This document shows, in pieces, positions 49,801 to 61,200 of a stretch of 64,000 bases of DNA (position 1 is its first letter; the number at the start of each line of letters is the position of its first letter). The stretch is from Lichenostomus cassidix (taxonomy: Eukaryota > Chordata > Aves > Passeriformes > Meliphagidae), in contig CM039182.1 of the NCBI GenBank assembly GCA_008360975.2, positions 45,644,491 through 45,708,490 of the forward strand. The letters are read 5' to 3'. Both the position numbers and the translations under genes were made by a program. The notes under the pieces were generated by a model. That model did not search any database. It had not been told where the DNA came from and saw only the letters and a list, made by a program, of their open reading frames with translations.

Positions 49801-52649
49801 CAGCCCAGCAGAGAGAGCACAATGTTTTTTTCACATTAGTTGTAACCCAAAACTATTCTCTAAGAAGCTTCTTAGGAGTTTGAAAGAGAGTACATATTGA
49901 GGTGAAAAGCTGCAGAAGATAAACTAATTCAGAGTCCTTTCTCACAATCCCCCGGTAGATTATACAGCCAAAACCAGCATTGCATTTTGATCTTTATGAA
50001 TATTACCTACCAATTTAAAGCTGATAGATTTTTTAAAAAAAACTTGATTTCATGTAAGTTCAAGCTGTGATTTCCATTGCTCTCACTTTTTTACTTCTAG
50101 TATCTTAATTATCTCTAAATTTGCCTGCCATAATTTCAAGGTATCTGCAAGCTGCAGCATTTGACATATTCTTTCTAAGAAAAAAAATTATTGCGTCTGT
50201 TTTCCTTGATCTATAATTGATAGAGTATTTAGAAAACATTGCAAATCCTCTCTGTGTTTTTTTGTCTTGGTATGCCACCTTTTTAGAAAACCTCTGGATC
50301 AAAGCACAATACATACATACTTCAGGCATCCAGGGACTGAATCTTTGGGTCTGTAATCTTAGCTGTGCAATGGGTAATTGTCAACAGGCAGTGGTTAAGT
50401 AGCAAGTAAGTCCAATAGCTACTCAGCAGAGTATTTCACTAGTCACAACTTCTCCCATGTTTATGTGACCAAATGATTTGCAAACATTTTAATTTACATT
50501 AGGCCCACCATCTCATGACTGCCTGGTGCTTGGCTTCAAGCACATTCCAAGGAGTAGAACGGCATCTCAAGTTACAAACCAGTGGTATCTTGCCTACCTC
50601 AGACTCAAGCTGAGGCCTTTTCCCAAGTTATCATAAATTAATCTTTAATTGAAGTGACTCATCAGCATGCTCCTCAGCTTTCTTCAATGCTCCTGAGACA
50701 TGATTTGTATCAAGTAGTGTATGAAGGAATTTTCTTATCTACCTTCTTGGAATCTGAGCTCTTGGATTTCTTCTCTGTGTGACACAAGAGTAACGATGCT
50801 GTGATACATGGGGAGACAATGAGAGCTGACATTCTACTTTCTTGCCCTTCAAAAAATTTGGGAACAGCATCAAATCTATTTTAGATTGATAATGTAGCTC
50901 AAAGCTAGGATAACTGCAACCCTTTGAACATTACATGAGGCACATCGTATACTCCAAAAGGAGATGCAAAGACATGAATCCCAGCTCCTTAATCCTCATT
51001 TAATGTCTGACCTGTGGCATTCCTGAAGGCTAACTCTTCAGGGAGAGACTGGACCTCAGTTTCACTGTGTTTTAAAGTTTGGAAAGGATAATCCTCCTTC
51101 CAGGACCAGCTTCTCTAGGAGCTTTGAACATGTCTGTGCTTTCCTCTCACCGTTCTCCCACTGTGTTAGCCACTGCTATTTGTCAGGCAGAGCGAAGAGC
51201 AGGTCTAATAGAGATCAGCATCCCCACAATGCTTCCAGGAAAGCTGGGTTAGTGTTCAAACAAACTGGCATACAAATAAGAATTTGTGTGTCTTGTGTGT
51301 GCTTGTCTGTGTGTGTTCACTTTGAAAAGACAGCAAAATCTTTAAATTGACATTTCTAAGGAAAATACTGGATTTGCACATTTGCTACCCCTGTGAACAA
51401 AACTAGGGGGACAGAAAGGAATGCACCTGGCTGGCTGACAGCAGTCTTGAGCTCTATGTGTGCTTATGGAGAGGCTTGTGGCACATGAGCTATAGGGCAA
51501 ATGGAACTGAAGCATGAGGCAAGCAGGTGTGGTAGCACAGAAGGGACGTGTGGTTCTTCTAGGAGTTAATAAAACTGGAAATGCTAAGAGCAGTCTTGAG
51601 GCAATGGTAATTACATCAGAAGGGGAGAACTGTTATTGACACAGGTGAAAAGTAATGAGTACAAAACTGCATAAATATTAAGAGTCCAAGGAATTGTTTT
51701 GAAAACATAAAATTTCTTAAATAAATGTGCAAAAATAAAGATTGTGTCACTGCATGGCAAGAAGAAGTGCCAAACACAGGGTTAGCTTTATCTTTATGTT
51801 GGTTGTATCAACATACTCCAATGGTGAACTATGAGTTCTCCTTGTGAAAATAAATCACGTCCACATAAACCAACATCAAAATAAGTGATTTAATTCCAGG
51901 CAACTGCCAGACAATTCACATTGCTTGTTTAAAAGACTGATTTGGAATGTGCAGTGTGACTGGTTTTGGAAGGAGGATGTGATTTGTAACCGCAAATCTT
52001 GTTATCTTTAAATAACTGCCTGATTTGCTAACTTTTTTCACTGGTTAGGTCATCGAGCAGCACCATTTCCTAGCAATACATCAAATACATCAATATTACA
52101 CAAGAGCATTTGTGAATGCCCTTAAAAAGCCTTTGATTTGGCTGCATCCCTTCTGTTGCTGGGGTGGTACAGCTGGGTGGTAGATGTACTAAAAGTGAGG
52201 AACTGGGCCTGTGAGCTGTCGTCTCCCCAGCTGCGATGCTCAAGCTCACCATCTTCCCTGGTTTTCATGGGTTTGTAAATAGACCACCCAAGAGTGCACT
52301 GTGCTTGTTTAATAATTTGTCCATAACAAAATCTTATCATTGGTGTTCCTTACATGATATTTCTAAAGTGCCTGCATTTCCAACTGGTTGCCCCAATCCT
52401 GCTGTCATAAATTTCTCTGCTTTTCAAAAATATTGCATTATTTAATCTTGCTTGGGGTTTGTGCTTCACATGCAGATGCTTAGCTTTCCCCTGCTTCTTC
52501 ACTGAAACCAGTTAGAATAACACAGAAAAAAAAATTCTAAGTTTCTCCTCATCAATGTATGCAAGATCAAAGAGAGAGGGGAAGAGGATTGCTGGCACAC
52601 TGAAATGGTGATTCCTCTTGGATGCTGTGTCTTACTGGGTGCTTGTCAG
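43859..52649. other. Gene-free DNA between RP9 and FKBP9, right part
   Basis: About 8.8 kb without a convincing exon. It includes AT-rich simple repeats (about 44278-44310), a T-run at 47864-47882, a (GT)-rich tract at about 51282-51320, and a compositionally distinct block at 48720-49010 that may be regulatory. Confidence 0.45.
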
Positions 52650-54188
52650 GTCAGGTTCATGACCACATGAAGAACCCAAATGTACATAAGTCTGTGGTAC
52701 CTGATGAGATGCATCCCAGAATCCTGAGGGAATGGGCTGTAGTAGTTGCCAAGCCACTCTCCATGATATTTGAAAAGTTATGGCAGCCCATGAAGTCCAA
52801 GGTGACATCTTAAAAAAGGCTAGAAAGGATGACCCTGAGAACTACTGACCTGTCAGCCTCACCTCTGTGCCTGGGAAGATCATGGAACAGATCCTCCTAG
52901 AAGCTGTGCTAGGGCACATGGAGGACAGAGAGGTGATTCAGGGCAGCCAGCACAGCTTCACCAAGGGCAAGTCCTGCCTGACCAACCCAGTGGCCTTCTA
53001 TGATGGAGTGACTACAGCAGTGGACAAGGTAAGGGCTATGGGTGTTGTTTATCTGGACTTCTGTAAAGCTTTAGATGTGGTCCCTCACAACATCATTCTC
53101 TCTAAATTGGAGAGAGATGGATTTGATGTGTGGCCTGTTAGACAGATTAGTAAGTAGTTGGATGGTTTCATCTGGTCAAAGACTCGGAGTCCCAGTCGAC
53201 ATCAGTGACAAGTGGTGGCTCTCTGAGGTCTGTACTGGGACCAAATGCTATTTAATATCTTCATTAAGGACTTTGGTGGAGGGATCAAGTGCACCTTCAG
53301 CAAATTTGCAGATGACACCAAGCTGAGTGGCGTGGTTGACACATCCAAAGAACAGGATAATATCCAGAGGAACATAGACAGGTTGGAGAAGTGGGCCCAT
53401 GGGAATTTCATGATGTTTTGCAAGACCAAGTGCAAGGTGCTGCAGCTGGGTTGGGATAACCCCTGGTATCAATGGAGGCTGGGGGACAAACAGATGGGGA
53501 GCAGCCCAGGGAAGAAGGACTTTGGGGTGCTGGTGGATGAGAGGCTGGAGATGAGCCAGCAATGTGCACTCCCAGCCCAGAGAGCCAAGTGTGTCCTGGG
53601 CTGCATCCAAAGCAGTGTGGGCAGCAGGGCAAGGAAAGGGATTCTGCCCCTCTGCTCTGCTCTGGTGAGAACCCACCTGGAGAACTGCACCCAGCTCTGG
53701 GGTCCCTGGCACAGGAAGGACATTGACCTGTTGGAGCAAGTCCAGAGGAGGCCACCAAGACAATTAGAGGGATGGAGCACCCCTCCTGTGAGGAAAAGCT
53801 GAGAGAATTGGAATTGCTCAGCCTGGAAAAGAAGGCTTCATGGTGACCTAACTTCAGCCTTCCAGTACCTGAAGGGAGCCTAGGAGAAAGACGAAGAGGG
53901 ACTTTACAAGAGCAAGTAATGACAGGAAAAGGTTTAATGGATTCAAACTGAAAGAGAGTAGGTTTAGATTAGATATTATGAAGAAATTCTTTATTTTGAG
54001 GGTGGTGAGGCGCTGTCACAGGTTGCCCAGAGAAGTTATGGATGCCTCATCCCTGAGCGTTCAAGGCCAGGTTTAATGGGCCTCTGAGCAACCTGGTCTA
54101 GTGGAAGGTGTCCCTGCCCATGTCAGGGGGTTGGAAGCAGATGATCCTTAAAGTCCCTTCCATCCCAAACCATTATGTGATTCTGTCT
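52650..54188 (+). mobile_element. CR1 LINE, 5'-truncated, about 1.5 kb with reverse-transcriptase remnants
   Basis: Three frames together give decayed ORF2 sequence. The order is a thumb/finger-like stretch ([20 protein letters not shown]), the palm block [16 protein letters not shown], the catalytic-type FADDTKLSG, and the C-terminal RTHLENCTQLWGPWHRKD. Stops and frameshifts separate them (stop near 52811, frame change near 53150-53245). The nucleotide tail has GCCTTCCAGTACCTGAAGGG, GGGTGGTGAGGCGCTGTCAC and ends near ATGTGATTCTG. It is inactive, and it ends about 200 bp before the FKBP9 CpG island. Confidence 0.93.
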
Positions 54189-54389
54189 TTTCTCTGTGTC
54201 ATTTGCAAAGTTGCAAATCCTTGTGACAGCAGAGGTGTGCATCAATCTGCATTTGCCAACACAACCTCGTATCTTTGGGCGTTTGATCTAAAATGGAATA
54301 TTTACGATGGGACTTTAAACCTGCAAATATTCGAAGTCGTGCACTGAGTACCAGTGTAGGCACATACGGTAGAGTGACAAAAAGCTCTG

Positions 54390-55200
54390 ATGCGGGGTGG
54401 TCTATCGCCATGCCTTCGGTCTCTCTCTGGGCGTCCAGCGCCGCTCCCAACAGCTGCGGGGAATTTGCCGGGAAATGGCGGGGCTGTTTGTGTGTGTTTA
54501 CGACTCTCGGGGTCCGCCCGTCTCCCGTGCTACCTTCGGGAGCAGAGGAGCGCCGGGAGGGCGGCCGGGGGCAGCGCCACGTCGCACCTCCGGCCCGAGG
54601 TGGGGGGAGCGGGGCGGGGGCGGCGGTGCCACCGCTGCGCTCCGGACTGCGCAGCCCCGGGGCGGGCGGGGGCAGCCGGCGCCGGGGCTGCTCCTCCCCC
54701 GTCCCGGGTGGGAGCTCTTCATCCACGTTTGCAAGTTTGCGGCGGTGGGAGGAGGAGGAGGAGCGGGCGGGCCGGGGCGGGCGGCTTCCCTCCCTTCTCT
54801 CCTTCCCTCCTTCCCTTCATTCCCTCCCTTCCCTCTATCCTCCCTTCCTCCCCTCCCCGCCGAGCGCGCCCTGCGGCTGTCCCGCTCGCTGCTCTCCATG
54901 GCGGGGCCGGCGGCCGTGCGGCGGTGGGGCCCGAGCTGCGGGTCGCTGCTGCTGCTGCTGCTGCCGGCGCTGCTGGAGAGCTGGGCGGCGTGCCAGGCGC
55001 CGCCGGTGCCCGCCGCCGAAATCCCTCCGGACGGCACCGAGCTTGGCGTGGAGCGGCGCTTCGTGCCCGAGAGCTGCCCGCGGGCCGTGCGTCCCGGAGA
55101 CTTTGTGCGCTACCACTACCTCGGCGCCTTCCCCGACGGCACCCGCTTCGACTCCAGGTCTGGCGCAAGCCCGCCGAGGGTGCAGCCCCGCGGGGTTTGC
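54390..55200 (+). promoter_or_regulatory. FKBP9: CpG island over the FKBP9 promoter and exon 1
   Basis: CpG-dense block beginning about 500 bp before the ATG, with repeated GGGGCGGG/GGCGGGC boxes and a CCCTTCCCTC-type pyrimidine stretch just upstream of the coding start (about 54788-54858). Open frames of up to 357 codons in other phases are composition artefacts. Confidence 0.78.
54898..55157 (+). CDS. FKBP9: FKBP9 exon 1 (signal peptide, start of FKBP domain 1)
   Basis: ATG at 54898-54900. It encodes a Leu-rich signal peptide (likely cleavage near residues 31-34), [15 protein letters not shown] and [15 protein letters not shown], with two bases of Ser87 left over. The donor is CCAG|GTCTGG. 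Translation beyond 55157 is intronic. Confidence 0.93.
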
Positions 55201-58200
55201 TGGTCACTGTGAGGGGCAGAGGAGGGGAGCGAGAGGTGCTGTTCCCCACGAGGGTGGTTTCTTAGTGGATGTGCGGAGATTGTGGCTCTGGGTGGAAGCT
55301 GCACTTGAGGTTCCGTTCACGTCCCGCTGCTCTTCCCAGCAGTGCCCCGTGGGCGCTTTGGGGTGACCAGGTGGAAGCAGGGCAGCGGCAAGATGGACAG
55401 GGTCGTACAAGCGGGACATACAGACCACCATGGGAAGATGTCTTTGAAGCACGAAGGGCTGGGAGCTGGGGTGTGACCGCTGGGGACAGGGGGCAAGAGC
55501 TCCGCTGTGGCCGGGTCCAGTCCTCAGTAGTTTCTTGCCCTTAGGGATCCCCACCACATTCTTTCAGCTGCTTCTCCAAGGCGCTGAATTGGAGCCTCTG
55601 CTCCAAGAGTGAAGACCATGAGGTTATTCAGCTAGCCTTAGCCCAGTAAACAGGAGTGCATGTGGTGTCACAGTCTCTCACAGCAGTGATTTCCTCCCCG
55701 TTTAATTCTGTACATTTCCTATGTCTTCTCCAGACTCAAACCTACTCTAACGCAAGTGTTTCTGAATCATTATCCTTGCCGGAAATATAAGAATTATCAG
55801 GCTGTACTTACACAGAATTTTTTGGATACTTTATCCTTGAATAAATGTGACCTATGTACAGTGCAGCGCCTGGCTGCTTTCCTGCTGTTATTTTGGGATC
55901 AGGAAGCCTAAACAGTGGGATCAGGAGATTGTGAAGGATGCTGCTGCTGCTGCCAGCTTATTTGTTTTTTCTTACTTCATTCATTGCCGCTGATCAAAGT
56001 ATTGCTCAGAAAGATAAAGCAAAATGTATTTTCAGTAATCCTGGTAATCTCCCTTGTGCTTCAAGGAAAATCTACAGCCTTAGGGAAATAACTGTCCTTC
56101 AAAGCTCAGTTCTTCTTCTGGAGCTGACGGTACTTGCTATGCCAGTAGTGCCATCTCACCAGCACTTCTCCGACTAAAATGTGGGATGTGGTAGCTGGCA
56201 CTTCAGCTGGTGTTGGTGCAGTTTCGGGGAAAAGGCACATCACAGACAGTGAATTCATTGGCAACTGACAGGCTTGGAATAAGTCTTAGCTGTGGATGTG
56301 AAGACACACAAAGGCAGCAGCCTCTTGGCTTATTTTAAAAATATGTGGCAATTGGAAAGCTGGCCACAAGTCCAGAAGTGTGTTTCTGATTGCTACAGAT
56401 ACGTACTGAGGCTTCCTTACACCCTGAGTTGTACTGACAAACTTGTGCACTGAGGCAGGGCCCCTGGAGGGGCTGCCCAGGAGCTGGCTCTCATTTTAGT
56501 TCTGCGCTCCTTGTCATTTGGTTCTGAAATACTTGGGGCAGGAACAGACTGTACAGAGCTGTACAGCATTTATCTCTTTGGGTCCTCTAAATATCTAAAT
56601 AAGTAGTAATTTTTTGTGGCTGCCTTCATTTCAAAAGGGTGGAAAATACCAGGTTTGTTCCACTCAGGTTTTTTTCTGGATGGCAGCTCCTGAGATGTGC
56701 ACTTTCGTTATTCACTGTGATCTTTTTTAAGACTGATGACAGTGTTTTATCATGTTAAGACATGGAAAAATAGGAGAATTTTGTCTTCTGTAGATTAAAG
56801 GAAGAAATATTTTGGAGTGTTTGTTCTAAAATCTTTGGTGTTCCCTGCATACGAGTTAAAGAGATTTAGTCAATTTGTACACAAATAAACCTGTTAGAAA
56901 GCCCATTTTCTTACCTGTTTTTTTTTGTTTGCTTTTTTTGAAGTTTATGAGTGTGCTTATCAGTATCAGTTTAATCGAACGCTAGTATGAAATCAGTCTA
57001 GAAAATACTCTATATGTTGAGCTAAGGGCAGTTTTACTTTGTTCCTTCTTCAGCTGTTGAAAATATTCTTGAGTTTAAAAATCAGTTTTCTCTATTTCCA
57101 AGTAGAAGGTAGCAATACTGCTCCTCATGTTATCAGGCTGTTGACAAAGTCTTAGTGATCATGACTGTGTCACATAAATTAGCTTATGTGACTGTTTATT
57201 ATTCTCTTTTTGCATCAGCATTTGCATTTTTTATTTCCATGGCTGTAAAATTATTTGCATTTAAAAGTCTGAATTTAATTGCCTAGTCATCTACTACTAA
57301 TTTGGTCAATTTGCCTAATAGAAACAAGTTTTGCTTAGTTTTAAGGAATCTGCAAAGTTGGTCCTGCAAAGCTGTGTGGTGTGATCAGTGCTTGGTTCAG
57401 TTCTCTGCTTTGCATCAGTGTTCTCTTAATTGTACATTAATTTTATTAAAAGGAAAGCTCTTTTCCTCTTTTCTAAGAGCTTTTTCTAATCTAAGTTCAT
57501 CCCAGATGTATTGCCAAGCTTTGTCAATCGCTACAAAATACCATTTTGAGGGGTTTCTTAGAACCTATTATGTTGCTTGTTTTAACATCTTAATTATGGT
57601 TTGGTGTGTATAATAGAATTTGTCAGGACCTAATTTAAATATTTTTCATCTTTCCCTGAGAGAGGGAAAATTACTGCAACCGAAAGTAAATGCTCATTAA
57701 TAGAGGGTTGTCTGCTTTAAGGGAAATGTTTGCCAGAAACAAAAAAAAAGAAAAAGAAAAAAAAGAAAAAAGGTGGAGCAAACAGAGGGATCACTCAGTA
57801 AAATATCTGAGAGATTCAAGGCTGTGAGGCTGTGGGACTGTTAGGAGGCTCAGTATGTTGTGGAAGTGATGTGTACAGTCTTCGAAGGAAAGTTTGACAT
57901 CATTTCCCGAGGGATACCTAGCTACTGGCTGCTTTCCAGAATTTTAGCACGCAAGAGGCACAAGCCTTTTTTTTTCTCCCCCCAGGTCTGACTTTTATAT
58001 GTATATATATATATATATGTATAAATATAAAAGTAAAAAAATATATCCTTGAAATTATAAAAGGGATTTGGGGAAATGGGAGCAGTAAAAGTTTAAAAAT
58101 AGTAATGAAGCTTTTGAAATGCTTCTTTGACGTGTGTTTATATATCGCATCAAAAAGTGAAATGGCAGTAATTCAGGTGCAGCAAAGTGGGGTCATTGTG

Positions 58201-61200
58201 CAGATTTAAGGTGCCCAAACTAACCATGTAAGCTAATGTTAGTGTTCTGCTGTGGTAACACTGCTGCTCTCCATCCTCTCTGGAAAACTCTGAATCATTT
58301 AAGCATAATTTCTTTTGCCTTTTGAATGTTCTTGTACTATCATAGAGGAGTGTAATTTGTTTCTTGATTCTTGATCTCAAAAATTTGCTGTTTAGAACAT
58401 GTCTCTGTGCTTTAAATGAAAGCTGTGAATGTGGAGGAGAAAATAAATAATGAGTTGGCTAACCTCACAGCTATTACCCGAAAAAGCATCGTTTTCCTTT
58501 CCTGTTCTCCCATGGAGACTGGAACTGTGATGTCTCACATTGTAGAGCTTATAGATCTACATATTAAGTAATATTTTTGTGATGTTACTCACCAAAATCA
58601 ATATGCTGAGATCCTACTGTGGGAGCTGTCATCCTTTTGTATCTCATAATAGTGTTAAATTTTTCCTTTTCTTCCTTTGTTTTCCAGTACTGCTTATAAT
58701 ATTAGTGTGTCAGTTAGCTGTTTGTGGTTCTGGCCTTCAGGTGCCTGTAGTACACATTGCACACTGCTAGAATGTATTGCAGAAAATGAGCAGTGAACAG
58801 AAGGAGAACTGTGTTGAAGTCCCAGCAACACTTGGATTTGCTTATTCCTTTAGGATCTGTCTTGTGATAAAGTTATGCTAACAGGGCAAGAGGGAGACAG
58901 AGACAAGGTGCAGTTAACTCTCTCTCTCTCTCAAAAAAAAAAACCAAAGGTGGAAAAGGAGGTTAAATGAACAACTAACATTTTTGCCTGCTTTTCCTCC
59001 TTCAGCTATGACAGGGGATCCACATTCAACGTGTTTGTGGGCAAAGGTCAGCTTATTGCTGGGATGGACCAAGCTCTGGTCGGCATGTGTGTGAACGAGC
59101 GTCGGTTCGTGAAAATCCCCCCTAAGCTCGCCTACGGAAGTGAAGGCGTCCGTAAGTGCAGCACCGGGCCAGCTGGTTGTGTAAGGATTCAACAGAGCAC
59201 GTAGGAAATGGAGTCACAGAAGAGAAGGGTAGAAACTGCAACTAGGGAATTTTGGAGATGTTGTTCCCTGTTCCTCAGAGGTGTTTGTTAAACCTATAGC
59301 CTGAAGTAGTTTCTCCAGGGTCCCTCTGCATGCTGAGGGAAGAGCAGCTCACTGTAGAGGACCTTCAACAAATGATCCTTGCTGTGAAAGTTAGCTATTT
59401 ATTTTTGTCTACCTCCCTGTTAAATACTTAATTAAACCAAAATTGTGGTTTGGCGTTGCAGTGCTGCATGAGGTCTTGTCAGTTTCAAAAATATCTTTGT
59501 TCTACAGCCTCAGAGAGGCAACAAATGCTAACTCAAGATCAGTTTGCCTGATGGACAGCTGTGATAGCAGTTCATCTTGTCGGATTTCCCCCCATAAATA
59601 GCTGCAGTAGTGGCAAGGGACCAAGGAGTTATAAGCACAACAGGGAATAAGGTGTGCATTATGCAGTTTTTTTAGAGTGTACATGGATTGGTTCCTTTTT
59701 GCTGATACCTTGTGCAAAAAGGGAAAGAAAACTGTTTGGGTTGTTTTGGTTTTGTAGCTGGTGTGATACCCCCCAATGCTGTGCTCCATTTCGACGTGCT
59801 CCTGATAGATCTTTGGAACTCGGAGGACAAAGTGCAGATTGAGACTTACTTCAAACCTGAGAAGTGTCCTCGGACAGTGCAAGTGTCTGACTTTGTACGG
59901 TACCATTACAATGGAACATTCCTAGATGGGACCCTGTTTGATTCAAGGTATGCAGCTGGGCTCTGTGTCTTTGTGTAGTTTAATAGGTATCTCACCATCA
60001 TTTGCTCCCTTTTCACCTATGTAACAATTAATGTTAATTGCCCAGAAACACGGGAAGTGAAAGCAGTCATTGTATGTGTGCTAGTAATTTAGTCAGGGAT
60101 TATTGGGTAGCAGTCCTGACTCAAACCTATAAAACTGTGCATTATTTCTTCACGGGCATTGCCAATCCAGATGCCTTTTTTAATTTTAAATTTCATTCCT
60201 TATATTTACATTACTATTTATTGCAGTCAGTTAGAGGTCTCTATAACCAGTATGGCTGTTCAGATTAGATAGAAGTTTTGTAAACTTAGCAGGGTTTGTA
60301 ATGAAAATGAGCCACTAACACTTTCATACTGAGATTTAAGTGTACAGCATGTGTGCTTCATTAAAGCCCAGTGGAAAACGATGCTTTAATAACAGCTGCC
60401 ATTGTATTTGTGAGCCACTTTTCAAAGCCTCTGTTAAGTTCCTGACATAGCTAAGCACTCTGGAAAACTTGCCAGCCAGCCCTTGGTAAATGAAGGACCA
60501 ATGCTTTTTGGACTAGCAAGTTATGAGTTAACACTGTGCATAGTGTATGGATTTAAAGGTTAATATTGTTCTTTCCTGTGCCTGTCTGGCATTTGGTTGT
60601 GATTTTTTCTTTTCTTTCTCATGTTTAGCCATAATCGGATGCGAACTTATGATACCTATGTGGGAATTGGATGGCTGATTCCTGGTATGGACCAGGGCCT
60701 CTTGGGAATGTGCGTAGGAGAGAAGCGCATCATCACAATACCACCTTTCCTGGCATATGGAGAAGATGGAGATGGTAAAAGTTATTCCTTTAGTTATTCT
60801 TTTTTTTTTTTTTTTTTTTTGTTCCAATCCAAGTCATCCATCTCTTAAAACAAACTTTCTGTATTTTAAATTTATGGGCAGCATTGTTATCCTGTTCAGA
60901 CACACACTGCTTAACAGACATATTGTTGATACAATTGTAGTATTCATATACGGAAATTTTATTTCAATCAGGGAATATAATCTGTGATTATTATCTATTG
61001 GCACCAAAAACTCGAAGGCAGGTGACTACATAGTTCTTTCATACTGCCACAGAAAGCGGAAAACTTCTAAGAAAGAAAAAGAATTAAATGTATTTTTAAT
61101 TCCAGGTGGCTTTTGTTTTTTTTATTTTTCCACAAAAGCCCTAGCAATAACTACAGAATGGATTGTCTTGTGAGACTTTGCAGCCTACAGATCATACATA

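Noticed and set aside
53245..53802. A 185-codon host gene
   Set aside because: It contains FADDTKLSG and the CR1 ORF2 C-terminus; it is part of a truncated LINE.
54293..55366. Overlapping 271- to 357-codon plus-strand frames around FKBP9 exon 1
   Set aside because: Only the frame from the ATG at 54898 to 55157 gives FKBP9 protein; the others are stop-poor GC-rich shadows.
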